Positions 44,661 through 53,605 of a DNA stretch of 64,000 nt are shown here, in pieces. Location: assembly GCA_050290865.1 (NCBI GenBank), contig JBNKIW010000004.1:124001-188000 (forward strand), read 5' to 3'. The translations under genes and the position numbers were made by a program. Every line of letters begins with the position of its first letter. The stretch's first letter is position 1. The DNA comes from JARRLC01 sp050290865 (GTDB lineage: Bacteria; Pseudomonadota; Alphaproteobacteria; Rhizobiales; Rhodomicrobiaceae). The notes under the pieces were generated by a model that made no database searches, was not told the origin of the DNA, and saw only the letters and a list, made by a program, of their open reading frames with translations.

Positions 44661-44854
44661 CCATACCGCACCGCAATATATGCCAGTGCGGCGCACAAAA
44701 ATCAATAGGATAAATGCGGGGAGCGACAATATGCGCGCCTCGTTGTATTTCAGCCACGTTGACGGTAAATCAAACGCCAACAGGCGGCGTTTCAGACATC
44801 AATATCGGCATCGCCGCTCAATATAACAGCGGCAAGATCGGGGAGAGATGCTTT

Positions 44855-45658
44855 ATGTCTTCTGACAGGTTAGTTGACACCACTCTCGTCGCCTTCACGC
44901 ATAAGCTTGCCGACAGCGCGGGCCGCGTGATTCGCCCTTACTTCCGGCACGCTTTATCCATCGCCAACAAGGCGGAATTGAACCATTTCGACCCCGTCAC
45001 GGAGGCGGATCGCGCCGCGGAAGAGGCGATGCGCGCGCTCATTCTGGCCGAATATCCGGCACACGGAATCTGCGGCGAGGAGCACGGCGACAAGCCCCCG
45101 GACGGGCCTTACCGATGGGTGCTCGACCCGATCGACGGCACCCGCTCCTTCATTCTCGGCCTGCCGACCTGGGGGACCCTGATCGGCCTGACGCGCGACG
45201 GCGAGCCGGTTCTCGGCATGATGGACCAGCCCTGCGCCGGTGAGCGATTCTGGAGCGGCGGCGATGCCGCCTGTTTCCGCGACGCTTCGGGCAGCGAGCA
45301 GGTCATGCGCACGCGGGAATGCCCACAGCTCGCCGATGCGATCATGACCGCGACGACGCCCGAGATGTTCAAGGCGGGCGCCGAGAGCGGCAGCTTCTAC
45401 GATCTCGCGGGGCGGGTGCGCATGATGCGATTCGGCGGCGACTGCTACCTCTACAGCCTCCTGGCGATGGGCTTCGTCGATCTGGTCGTGGAGGCGGACC
45501 TGAAAACCTTCGATATCGTCGCGCTCATCCCCATCATTCGCGCCGCGGGCGGCGTCGTGACCTCCTGGGACGGCGGCGATCCGACCCCGGGCGGGCGCAT
45601 CGTCGCGGCGGGCGATCCTCGTCTGCATGCCCAAGCCCTGAAGGTGCTCGGCGGTTGA
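44855..45658 (+). CDS. hisN: Histidinol-phosphatase (inositol monophosphatase family)
   Basis: 267 residues. Mg2+-site motifs of the IMPase fold: FDPVTEADRAAEEAMR, ICGEEHGD, WVLDPIDGTRSFILGLPTWGTLIG and KTFDIVALIPIIRAAGGVVTSWDGG. The LPTWGTLIGL form and place beside N-formylglutamate amidohydrolase match HisN of Hyphomicrobiales, which dephosphorylates histidinol phosphate. SuhB/inositol-phosphatase is the alternative. The ATG at 44855 follows GGGGAG. The 331-base gap upstream holds the small RNA and the promoter. Confidence 0.87.
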   Translation: MSSDRLVDTTLVAFTHKLADSAGRVIRPYFRHALSIANKAELNHFDPVTEADRAAEEAMRALILAEYPAHGICGEEHGDKPPDGPYRWVLDPIDGTRSFILGLPTWGTLIGLTRDGEPVLGMMDQPCAGERFWSGGDAACFRDASGSEQVMRTRECPQLADAIMTATTPEMFKAGAESGSFYDLAGRVRMMRFGGDCYLYSLLAMGFVDLVVEADLKTFDIVALIPIIRAAGGVVTSWDGGDPTPGGRIVAAGDPRLHAQALKVLGG

Positions 45659-45792
45659 GCAGAGCGGTGCAGAACAGACCGGTTTTGCCGGGGGCTTTGA
45701 CTTGCGGCTTCAGCCGTGCCGGTGTATTGAGCGAAGAATTCAGGATAGCGGAAGTCCGCAAATAACGTCTGCGCGACAGAAAAGTCGGATTC

Positions 45793-46302
45793 ATGCCACG
45801 CACGGTTTTCTATCCCGGCAGCTTCGATCCCGTCACCTACGGTCATCTCGATCTGATCGGGCGGGCCAGCCGTCTTTTCGACCGGATCGTCATCGGCATC
45901 GGTGTTCATCATGGGAAGAAGGCGCTGTTTTCCGAGCAGGAGCGGGTTGCGATGCTGCGCGAGGAGATCGGCAAGCTCGATCCGGCGCCGCCCGCCCGCA
46001 TCGAGATCGTCACCTTCGACGGGCTGGCTGTGGATTGCGCGCGCGAGCACAGTGCCATAGGCATTCTCCGAGGCCTGCGCGATGCTTCCGATTTCGATTA
46101 TGAAATGCAGATGGCGGGCATGAACGGCGCCATGGTGCCCGGCCTGGAAACCGTTTTCCTGCCTGCGGCATCGGGCAACCGGCATATTGCCGCCACTTTC
46201 GTTCGCCAGATCGCGCAGATGGGTGGCGATATCGGCCCCTTCGTGCCCGCGGCCATCGCCCTGCGCCTGCGCGCGAAACTCAACTCGCCTTCCACACCTT
46301 AG
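45793..46302 (+). CDS. coaD: Phosphopantetheine adenylyltransferase
   Basis: 169 residues of the nucleotidyltransferase fold. YPGSFDPVTYGHLDLI carries the ATP-binding T/HxGH-type motif, ILRGLRDASDFDYEMQMAGMN the phosphopantetheine region, and ASGNRHIAATFVRQIAQMGGDI the end. It makes dephospho-CoA. It is first of coaD-ppiA-ppiB, the conserved order in this order of bacteria. Confidence 0.94.
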   Translation: MPRTVFYPGSFDPVTYGHLDLIGRASRLFDRIVIGIGVHHGKKALFSEQERVAMLREEIGKLDPAPPARIEIVTFDGLAVDCAREHSAIGILRGLRDASDFDYEMQMAGMNGAMVPGLETVFLPAASGNRHIAATFVRQIAQMGGDIGPFVPAAIALRLRAKLNSPSTP

Positions 46303-46329
46303 TCCCGAATTCAGCTTCCGGAGTTCGAC

Positions 46330-46872
46330 ATGTTGAAACGCATTCTGCCTGCATTCCTGACGCTTTGCCTGCTGGCGTCGCTCCCGGCCAGTGCCGCGGA
46401 CAAATCCAATATCGTCTATCTCGACCTGAAGGGAGGCCGGGTAACCATCGAACTGCGGCCTGATCTCGCGCCGAAGCATGTCGAGCGCTTCAAGAAGCTG
46501 GTCAAGGAAGGCTTCTACGACGGCCTCAAATGGCACCGCGTCATCACCGGTTTCATGGCACAGACCGGCGACCCGACCGGCACCGGCTCCAGCGGCTCGA
46601 AATATCCCGACCTGAAAGCCGAATTCACGAATACGCCGTTCAAGCGCGGTACGCTCGGCGCAGCGCGCACCGGCAACCCGAACAGCGCCAACAGCCAGTT
46701 CTTCATCTGTTTCGAGGATGCATCGCATCTCAACGGGAAATATACCGTGTTCGGACAGGTGGTTGACGGTATGCCGATCGTGGACCGCATCAAGAAGGGC
46801 AACGGCCCCGGCGGTCAGGTTTTCAATCCGGACAAAATCGTCAAGATGCAGCTCGCTACCGACGCGAAATAG
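46330..46872 (+). CDS. ppiA: Periplasmic peptidyl-prolyl cis-trans isomerase (cyclophilin)
   Basis: 180 residues: signal peptide 1-22 (MLKRILPAFLTLCLLASLPASA) and a bacterial-type cyclophilin domain. Active-site stretches are present: FYDGLKWHRVITGFMAQTGDPTGTG, AAR-TGNPNSANSQFFICF and KYTVFGQVVDGM. It speeds folding of exported proteins. It starts 27 bases after coaD and is the exported partner of the next gene. Confidence 0.92.
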   Translation: MLKRILPAFLTLCLLASLPASAADKSNIVYLDLKGGRVTIELRPDLAPKHVERFKKLVKEGFYDGLKWHRVITGFMAQTGDPTGTGSSGSKYPDLKAEFTNTPFKRGTLGAARTGNPNSANSQFFICFEDASHLNGKYTVFGQVVDGMPIVDRIKKGNGPGGQVFNPDKIVKMQLATDAK

Positions 46873-46905
46873 CTGCAGCCAGTCAACTCATTCAAGGAGC
46901 CTTTC

Positions 46906-47379
46906 ATGCCGGAAATCAAAGACCCTGAAAACACCCTCATCATGGATATGACCCATGGCACGGTCGTTATCGAAATGCTGCCCGACGTGGCACCCAACCA
47001 TGTCGCGCGCATCAAGGAGTTGGTGCGTCAGGGCTTTTACGACGGCATCGTCTTTCACCGCGTGATCGACGGCTTCATGGCCCAGACCGGCGATCCGACC
47101 GGCACCGGCATGGGCGGCTCAGGCACGAAGCTGAAGGCGGAGTTTTCGGGCGTGCCGCACGAGCGCGGCGTCTGCTCGATGGCCCGCGCCCAGAACCCCG
47201 ACAGCGCCGACAGCCAGTTCTTCATCTGCTTCGAGGACAGCGGCTTCCTGAACCGGCAATACACCGTTTGGGGCCGGGTCATCGAGGGCATGGAAAACGT
47301 GGATAAGATCAAACGCGGCGAGCCGGTGCAAAGCCCGGACAAGATCGTCACCCTCCGGGTCGCCGCCGACGCGGTGTGA
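46906..47379 (+). CDS. ppiB: Cytoplasmic peptidyl-prolyl cis-trans isomerase (cyclophilin)
   Basis: 157 residues, a cyclophilin without signal peptide. FYDGIVFHRVIDGFMAQTGDPTGTG, SMARAQNPDSADSQFFICF and YTVWGRVIEGMENVDKI are the catalytic core. It is a clear paralogue of the exported cyclophilin 33 bases upstream and probably arose by tandem duplication. AAGGAG precedes the ATG. The gene ends the coaD operon; the usual queA and tgt genes do not follow. Confidence 0.93.
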   Translation: MPEIKDPENTLIMDMTHGTVVIEMLPDVAPNHVARIKELVRQGFYDGIVFHRVIDGFMAQTGDPTGTGMGGSGTKLKAEFSGVPHERGVCSMARAQNPDSADSQFFICFEDSGFLNRQYTVWGRVIEGMENVDKIKRGEPVQSPDKIVTLRVAADAV

Positions 47380-47400
47380 CCGGCGCCAAGCATACCCCTC

Positions 47401-47437
47401 TCCCCGCGTGAGCACGATGGCCGAGCCTTCGCGGGGA
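47401..47437. terminator. Inverted repeat between convergent genes
   Basis: Perfect 8-bp arms TCCCCGCG (47401-47408) and CGCGGGGA (47430-47437) with a 21-base spacer lie between the convergent ppiB and nitrilase genes. Without a T-run it is a weak terminator candidate; such CCCCGCG/CGCGGGG pairs can also be members of intergenic repeat families. Confidence 0.35.
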
Positions 47438-47456
47438 TGACGGGGGAGCGCATGTC

Positions 47457-48374
47457 TCACCGGTCTCCCACGATGCCTACGCCGTCAGCCTGCCAGGAGC
47501 CCGGCCACACTTCCGCGGCACCCGCCCGCAGGGAGCGCACCGCCTCCACCGGCAGGTCACGCACCACAAGCAGGCTTCCGATCGGCTCCAAACTCTCCTT
47601 CATGGGACCGATGGCGGCGAGGATGCCGGTATGCCCGAGTCCCGCCTCGCAGGGCAGATAGACGGCGGCGCCCGACACGTTGGGCTCCACCCGGCCGCCC
47701 GTCTGGAATGGACCGACCGTGCCGACCGCGCAAACGATGGTCTGCAATTCAATCGCGCGGGTCTTCGCGCAGCCGAAAACGCGCCAATATCCCGCCTCAC
47801 GCTCGGTCATAGACGGGACGAGCAGGAGGTCTATCCCCAGCGGCGCCAGCCGCGCGGACAGCGCAGGCAACTCCACATCCAGACAGACGAGGATCGCAAG
47901 GCGCAGGCCGCGCCATTCGGTGATGTGGAACTCCGTGCCGGGAACGAGCATCCAGGCGCCCGGTTCGGTCTCGAAGGGCGTCAGGCACAGCTTGTCCTGG
48001 AAGCCATGAATGACGCCGTCCGCGCCGGGCAGCAGGAGGTGCGCGCGGTTGGTCCACGCATGGCCCGGCGCCGCATGCGGCATCGTGCCCGGCAGCAGGC
48101 CGAGCCCGGTCTCCTCGACCAACGCGGCCAGACGCGGGAGGCTGGAGACCGCCACTTCGCCCAGCCACGGGATTTCTCTGTCCTCGGTGAGACCGGGCGG
48201 CGCGAAGTCCAGCCACTGCTCGCAGGCATATTCCGGCATGACTAGCAGATCCGCGCCCGCGTCCCTGGCCGCGCGCATCTGCGTGCGAACGCGCGCGAAC
48301 CACTCCTCCGCGTCGTTCACCGGGTTGGCGAGGTTCACGGCCCAAAGGGCGACGGTCGGCAGGGATAAGGTCAT
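47457..48374 (-). CDS. Carbon-nitrogen hydrolase (nitrilase superfamily)
   Basis: 305 residues. The catalytic triad is visible: Glu in LLVMPEYACEQW, Lys in GFQDKLCLTPFE and Cys in LAILVCLDVELPALS. The branch differs from the Nit protein at 12 kb and resembles amidohydrolases annotated near nitrilases and N-carbamoyl hydrolases; the substrate cannot be named. A GTG four codons upstream (48386) is an alternative start; neither has a strong ribosome site. It is alone on its strand, between the coaD operon and a hybrid kinase. Confidence 0.8.
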   Translation of the reverse strand: MTLSLPTVALWAVNLANPVNDAEEWFARVRTQMRAARDAGADLLVMPEYACEQWLDFAPPGLTEDREIPWLGEVAVSSLPRLAALVEETGLGLLPGTMPHAAPGHAWTNRAHLLLPGADGVIHGFQDKLCLTPFETEPGAWMLVPGTEFHITEWRGLRLAILVCLDVELPALSARLAPLGIDLLLVPSMTEREAGYWRVFGCAKTRAIELQTIVCAVGTVGPFQTGGRVEPNVSGAAVYLPCEAGLGHTGILAAIGPMKESLEPIGSLLVVRDLPVEAVRSLRAGAAEVWPGSWQADGVGIVGDR

Positions 48375-48497
48375 CGTTCTGCTCACAGCGCTGCCATTCT
48401 CGAAGCCGTTTTATCGCGGCGGTGCGGAAATGAGAAACGCTACGGGTCGATGCGCCGGATGGAGGCCCTTTGCGCTGCACGCGGGGGCTGGTGAGGC

Positions 48498-50927
48498 TCA
48501 GGCCGGCTTCTTCTGCGCCTCCGGCGCCTGCCGCCGCACATCTTCGGTCTCGCGGGCCGCGAGCGCGGCGCCGTCCAGATAGCGCCTGATCTTTCCGAGC
48601 AGGTCTTCGAAATCGATGGGCTTCGGCACGTATTCGTTCATGCCCGCGGCGAGATAGCGTTCCCGGTCTCCCGGCAGCGTGTTCGCGGTCATGGCTATGA
48701 TCGGCGTGCGGCACGCCGGTTCGGGCATCGCGCGGATGCGCCGCGTCGCGTCAACCCCGCTCATCACCGGCATGCGGATATCCATCAGCACCAGGTCGTA
48801 GGGAAGCCGCTGCATCGCGTGCACAGCCTCAACACCGTCGGCAACGGCATCGACCACGAACCCGGCCTGTGTCAGCGCGGTCGTGATCAGCCGCTGATTG
48901 ATCGGGTTGTCCTCCGCGATCAGCAGGCGGGCATATTTGCCCTTCGTCCCCTCTCCGACGGCGCGCGGGCGGACGCCCGAGACGGCGGCGGCTTCCATGG
49001 CGGTTGGAGGGCCTTTCCGCTCCAGCAGCGCCACGAGAAGGCGGATGAGCTTGTCCTGAACCACAGGCTTGGGACATGCCGCATCGAACCCCAGGGCGCG
49101 CGCCTGCTGATCGAAGGCGATGCCGCCCGAGGACGAGATGATCAGCTTGACGTCCGCATATTGGGGCCGCTCGCGGATCAGTTTGCGCAGCGTGATGCCG
49201 TCCATCTCCGGCATCATGTGGTCGATGATCACGATTTCGTAAGGGTGGCCGCTGTCTTCGGCGTCGGCGAGCGCAGTGAGCGCCGCGCGCCCCCCCGCGA
49301 CGCAGTGCACCTCGGCGCCGAAACTCTTGAGCTGCTGCTGGAAGATCCGCCGGTTCAGCGCATTGTCGTCCACGACGAGGAAGCGGTGGCCCGCCAGCGT
49401 CAGCCGCGTGTTCTCGAGAATGTTCTGCGAAAGCGGCGTCGCTTCGGCCAGCGTAATCTTGAACCAGAACGTCGTGCCTTTGCCCAGCGTGCTCTCGACG
49501 CCCATCTCGCCGTCCATCAGCGCGACCAGCTTCTTGCAGATCGGCAGACCGAGACCCGCGCCGCCGTGCTTCCGGCTCGATGAGCTGTCGACCTGCATGA
49601 ACTGATCGAAGACCTGCCCGATCTTGTTCTGCGGAATACCAATGCCGGTGTCGGTGACGGTGAACAGGAGGATGCAGTCACCCTCCGGCGACATGCCTGC
49701 GGGCTTGACCTCGATGGCGACGCCGCCGCGCTCAGTGAACTTTATGGCGTTCGCCGCGAGCTTGAGAAGGATTTGCCGCACGCGGCCCGCGTCGCCCGCC
49801 ACGCTGTCGGGCAGATGCGGATCGACGTAGGCCGCGAGATCAAGGCGCTTGGCAAAGGCCTGCGGCCCGAGCAGGGACAACACTTCCGAGGTCACGTCCT
49901 GGAGCGAGAAGGCGATGTTCTCGAACTCCAGCGAGCCCGCCTCGATATGTGTCATATCGAGAATGTCGTTGAGCAGGTCGAGGAGCGTCACCCCGGCGCC
50001 CTGGATGGTCTCGGCATAGTCCTTCTGCTTGGTGTTGAGCGGCGTCCCCAGAAGCAGGTTCGTGAAGCCGAGAATGCCGTTGAGCGGCGTGCGCAGTTCG
50101 TGGCTCATCAATGAGAGGAACTCGTCCTTCGCCGAGTCGGACGCCAGGGCGCGGTCGCGTTCGGCCGTGAGCGCATCCTGGGCCGCGAGCACGGCCCGCT
50201 GCATCGGTTGAAAGATGAACACGGCGCTGACGAGGGAGGCACCGATGCCAGCCGCCGCAGCAAGCGCAAGGAGATAGAAGGCAAGCTGCGCCGTGTTGGC
50301 GGTACTGCTGCCGACGGTGTGCAGGGCTGCTTGAAAGGCCGGGCGCAGCTCGGTTCTCATCATCGTGCGCAGGGCGGTCATGTCGGCCTTGGCGGTCGCG
50401 CTGGATGCGCTGGGGAGCCGCATGAGCTTGTGACCGAGGATCAGGAATTGCCGGACCCTTACCTCCAGCGCCTTCATACCCTCCGGGGAGCCGTGCCAAA
50501 GCGCCCGCAGCAGCGGCGACATCGCTTTACCTTCGAGATGATAGCGCGCGTTCAGGACATCGGGATTGATCTGCAGGTCATATTTGATGAGGCGCCACTG
50601 TTCATCCAGGTCGTCGTGCTCCTCGCCGTCATGTTTCGTGAGGTAGGTGTAGAGTTCGACGATATCCTTGAACTTCGCCCGCAACAGCCTGCGCGGCTCG
50701 CCGGTTCCAGGGCGGCCGGACTGCCACGCCAACTCGGACTCGAAGTCGTCGATTCCGCTTAGGAGATCGGTCAACACCCGCGCATAGCTGCCATGCACCT
50801 CGAAGGATGACAGCATGACCCAGCCGACCGAGACCGTGATCAGCAGGCTCAGGGCGATCCCCAGATTGGCCAACCACAAGCGCCTGCGAAAATAGTCCCT
50901 GGTGACCGGACGTGGCGATGGCTGCAT
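48498..50927 (-). CDS. Hybrid sensor histidine kinase with two receiver domains
   Basis: 809 residues. Order: membrane segment about 18-40, helical periplasmic sensor (about 45-205), membrane segment about 213-238, HisKA (LMSHELRTPLNG), HATPase (ANAIKF, DTGIGIP, GGAGLGLPIC), receiver 1 (VVDDNALNRR, VIIDHMMPEMDG) and receiver 2 (IAEDNPINQR, VLMDIRMPVMSG). It shares build and the unusual Asp-His pair of receiver 1 with the kinase at 40.9 kb, but the sensor parts are unlike. No HPt domain and no adjacent regulator. Starts at the ATG at 50927. Confidence 0.9.
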   Translation of the reverse strand: MQPSPRPVTRDYFRRRLWLANLGIALSLLITVSVGWVMLSSFEVHGSYARVLTDLLSGIDDFESELAWQSGRPGTGEPRRLLRAKFKDIVELYTYLTKHDGEEHDDLDEQWRLIKYDLQINPDVLNARYHLEGKAMSPLLRALWHGSPEGMKALEVRVRQFLILGHKLMRLPSASSATAKADMTALRTMMRTELRPAFQAALHTVGSSTANTAQLAFYLLALAAAAGIGASLVSAVFIFQPMQRAVLAAQDALTAERDRALASDSAKDEFLSLMSHELRTPLNGILGFTNLLLGTPLNTKQKDYAETIQGAGVTLLDLLNDILDMTHIEAGSLEFENIAFSLQDVTSEVLSLLGPQAFAKRLDLAAYVDPHLPDSVAGDAGRVRQILLKLAANAIKFTERGGVAIEVKPAGMSPEGDCILLFTVTDTGIGIPQNKIGQVFDQFMQVDSSSSRKHGGAGLGLPICKKLVALMDGEMGVESTLGKGTTFWFKITLAEATPLSQNILENTRLTLAGHRFLVVDDNALNRRIFQQQLKSFGAEVHCVAGGRAALTALADAEDSGHPYEIVIIDHMMPEMDGITLRKLIRERPQYADVKLIISSSGGIAFDQQARALGFDAACPKPVVQDKLIRLLVALLERKGPPTAMEAAAVSGVRPRAVGEGTKGKYARLLIAEDNPINQRLITTALTQAGFVVDAVADGVEAVHAMQRLPYDLVLMDIRMPVMSGVDATRRIRAMPEPACRTPIIAMTANTLPGDRERYLAAGMNEYVPKPIDFEDLLGKIRRYLDGAALAARETEDVRRQAPEAQKKPA

Positions 50928-51378
50928 GGGCGGTCCTGATTACCGGCGACCGCGCTGTTGAGACGCGCGCATACTTCGAACGCTAAAGCAAGTTCGTTGA
51001 AAGAGTACTGCGCCGAAACCGGCAAAGATTGGGGGATGATTCATCCTTTGCCAAAGATGATAATATGAACTTTCCTTTAAACTCGGGCAACCAGCACCCG
51101 GAGACCATCGTTATCGCCCGGCACGCGCAGGAAACGCCGGCCCCCAACCGCCCGGAGGCGCGCGCGCGTATTTCCCGGGAGACGGATTGTGCGCCCGTGA
51201 GGACTTCCAATACCCCTCTCGAAATACCTTGAAGCTGCCTGTTTGGAGAAAATACCTTAACGCGGGGCCATCGGATCAACACAATTTTTACCGGCCCCGC
51301 ACCAATGATAGTCCGGCTGTCGACGATACGCGCAGCAGGGCACTGCACAGAGGTGATCGAACGAGAGACGGGGGGAAA
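50928..51378. other. Gene-free stretch with divergent promoters
   Basis: 451 bases between the hybrid kinase and the L,D-transpeptidase. Short frames on both strands (for example 51029-51232) lack family likeness. Nothing else is seen beyond the expected promoters of the two divergent genes. Confidence 0.4.
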
Positions 51379-51801
51379 ATGAAGTGTCTCATCAGGATGG
51401 CAGCCGCCTTGGCGGTCTTCGCCATCGGTTTCGCCGCGCCGGTTCATGCGAAGGTCGTGGCGCGGGTGGACCTTTCACAACAGCGGATGCGCGTCTATGT
51501 GGACGGCGTTCATCGCTACACTTGGCCGGTCTCGACGGCACGGCGCGGGTACATCACGCCGACGGGGCGTTTCCGGCCACAGTCCATGCACCGCTTTCAC
51601 CGGTCCAGCAAATACAACAACTCCCCGATGCCGCACTCCATCTTCTTCCACCGCGGCTACGCGATCCACGGCTCGTATGAGACCCGCAAGCTGGGCCGCC
51701 GCGCGTCTCACGGATGCATCCGGCTTCACCCGGCGAATGCGCGCGAGCTGTACCGTCTCATGAAGGCACATCCCCATTCCAGGATCGTCGTCCATCGCTG
51801 A
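51379..51801 (+). CDS. L,D-transpeptidase (YkuD family)
   Basis: 140 residues, a minimal member: signal peptide 1-24 (MKCLIRMAAALAVFAIGFAAPVHA) and catalytic domain with YAIHGSYETRKLGRRASHGCIRLHPANARELY, holding the His and the nucleophile Cys of SHGCIR. It forms 3-3 cross-links in peptidoglycan or attaches proteins to it. GGGGGG directly precedes the start at 51379. The frame is open upstream to 51187 without family features. It stands alone. Confidence 0.88.
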   Translation: MKCLIRMAAALAVFAIGFAAPVHAKVVARVDLSQQRMRVYVDGVHRYTWPVSTARRGYITPTGRFRPQSMHRFHRSSKYNNSPMPHSIFFHRGYAIHGSYETRKLGRRASHGCIRLHPANARELYRLMKAHPHSRIVVHR

Positions 51802-52010
51802 TCGCGGCCTGCGGGGCAGATGAGGCATACCGGCAACGGAGTTCGCGAAAGGTTCTTTCTTAAGAAAGCTATACGGAATCAACGCATTGGAATTCCGGCA
51901 CCGCAATTCCCATCTGTTTAGACGCGGCAAGCCGGATGGTAGGACAGTCCGCCCGCGAAACCGGTGCCGCAGCCGCAGTTCGCGCGGAAGGAAAGGACGC
52001 TTTTAGTCCG

Positions 52011-52799
52011 ATGGAACTGTTCGACGTGGCGTCATGGAACGCCTCTCTCGCCGCCCTTTGGGCCGACGTCAGCATGCCGGCCTTCTGGGCAGGCGTACTT
52101 CAGATCATCTGGATCGACATCCTGCTGGCGGGTGACAACGCCGTCGTGATCGCGCTGGCCTGCCGCCAGTTGCCGAGACGGCTGCGCATGTGGGGCATGG
52201 TGCTGGGGGCGGGCGTCGCCATCCTGATGCGCATCGCCTTCACGCTGGTCGTGGTCACGCTGATGACCATACCGTATCTCAAGATCGTGGGCGGACTCGC
52301 GCTGCTCTACATCGCCGTGAAACTGCTGATGCCCGAGGAGAACGGTGGCAAGGAAGAGAGCATTGCCGCTGGAGAGCGCCTGTGGCAGGCGGTTCGCATC
52401 ATCGCGGTGGCCGACATCGTCATGAGCCTGGATAACGTCATCGCCATCGCGGCGGCGTCGAAAGGTCATACCGCGCTGTTCGTATTCGGGCTCGCCGCCA
52501 GCATCCCGCTGATCGTGGCGGGGGCGCGGCTGATGCTGGCCCTGCTGACGCGCTACCCCTTCATCGTCTGGGCGGGCGGTGCGCTCCTCGGCTGGATCGC
52601 GGGACAGACCATCATCACCGACCCTGCCGCGCATGCTTTCCTGGCAGGACTGTTCGGGGCGGAAATCTGGGCGCCCGTCGAGATCTTCGGCGCGGCCCTT
52701 CTGCCTCTGCCGGAGATCGTTGCGGTGGTCATGGGCGCTTTGGCCGTGGTGGGCGCCGGACTGCTGCTGCGGAACCGCGCCGCGCGGAAGCCGGACTGA
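52011..52799 (+). CDS. TerC-family membrane protein (YjbE type)
   Basis: 262 residues, seven to nine membrane segments. The two TerC signature repeats are present: DILLAGDNAVVIALACRQLP and DIVMSLDNVIAIAAAS, whose Asp-Asn pairs are thought to bind metal. Members act in Mn2+ efflux or loading of secreted enzymes. A yybP-ykoY manganese riboswitch often precedes such genes but was not found here. No strong ribosome site supports the ATG at 52011, so the start is moderately sure. Its last 71 bases overlap the convergent aldolase gene. Confidence 0.85.
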   Translation: MELFDVASWNASLAALWADVSMPAFWAGVLQIIWIDILLAGDNAVVIALACRQLPRRLRMWGMVLGAGVAILMRIAFTLVVVTLMTIPYLKIVGGLALLYIAVKLLMPEENGGKEESIAAGERLWQAVRIIAVADIVMSLDNVIAIAAASKGHTALFVFGLAASIPLIVAGARLMLALLTRYPFIVWAGGALLGWIAGQTIITDPAAHAFLAGLFGAEIWAPVEIFGAALLPLPEIVAVVMGALAVVGAGLLLRNRAARKPD

Positions 52800-53478
52800 G
52801 ACGGCGCTGGGGCGCGGGCTTCGGCGGCGGCTGAAGTCCATAGGTGGCAAAGCCTTTCCGCGCGTCCTCCATCTGGGCAGCTGTAAGGATTGCCGGCTTG
52901 CCGAGCGCGAGCGCGTAATAATATTGCCGAGCCAAGGTCTCCAGTTCCACGGCGGTCCACATCGCTTTGTCGAGATCGGGACCGGTGGCGATCATGCCGT
53001 GATTGGCAAGCAGGCAGCTATTGCGGCCTTCAAGCGCGGCCAGCGCGTTGCGCGACAAGGCTTTCGTGCCGAAGGTGGCGTAGCGGGCGCAACGCACGGT
53101 GTCGCCGCCGAATGCCGCGATCATGTAGTGGCAAGCCGGGATCTCGCGGCGGAGAATGGCGAGCACCGTGGCGAAGGTGGAATGCGCATGGACGATGGCC
53201 CCCACCTCGGGCCGCGCCACCATGATATCGAGGTGGAACCGCCATTCCGTGGACGGCTTCAGCGGCCCCTCCCACGCGCCGCAATCGCCCCCGACAGGCA
53301 TGGAGGCGATCATCTCCGGCTTGAGCTTGTCGTAGGGCGTGGCGCTGGGTGTGATAAGCATCCGATCGCCGTGACGCGCCGAAATATTGCCGGAGGTGCC
53401 TTCCGTGAGGCCCTCGGCACTCATCCACCGGCATTTTTCGACGATCGCCTGGCGAAGGCGGCGCTCTGCATTGTCCAT
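52729..53478 (-). CDS. Class II aldolase/adducin-family protein
   Basis: 249 residues. Family parts: GLTEGTSGNISARHGDRMLITPSATPYDKLKP, GPLKPSTEWRFHLDIMVARPEVGAIVHAHSTFATVLAI (zinc His pair) and NSCLLANHGMIATGPDLDKAMWTAVELETLARQYY (third His). It resembles L-fuculose-phosphate aldolase-type enzymes; the sugar phosphate is unknown. AGGAGGGACGAG supports the ATG at 53478. The C-terminal 34 residues are Pro/Arg-rich (PKPAPQRRLSPASARR and onward), absent from the family, and lie opposite the terC end. Confidence 0.87.
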   Translation of the reverse strand: MDNAERRLRQAIVEKCRWMSAEGLTEGTSGNISARHGDRMLITPSATPYDKLKPEMIASMPVGGDCGAWEGPLKPSTEWRFHLDIMVARPEVGAIVHAHSTFATVLAILRREIPACHYMIAAFGGDTVRCARYATFGTKALSRNALAALEGRNSCLLANHGMIATGPDLDKAMWTAVELETLARQYYYALALGKPAILTAAQMEDARKGFATYGLQPPPKPAPQRRLSPASARRGSAAAVRRPPRPKRP

Positions 53479-53605
53479 CTCGTCCCTCCTCGTTCTCTCC
53501 TGCCGCCGCCCGGCTCTCATGTCTGGCGCAAGGCTGACAGGGATATCTTAAACACGGTACGCGCCGATGGCGCCCCCCACATCGTTCGAACTGCGGGATG
53601 CACCG

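Noticed and set aside
51802..52010. Possible yybP-ykoY manganese riboswitch before the TerC gene
   Set aside because: The conserved loop sequences of that riboswitch were not found; only a short palindrome (51855-51868) is present.
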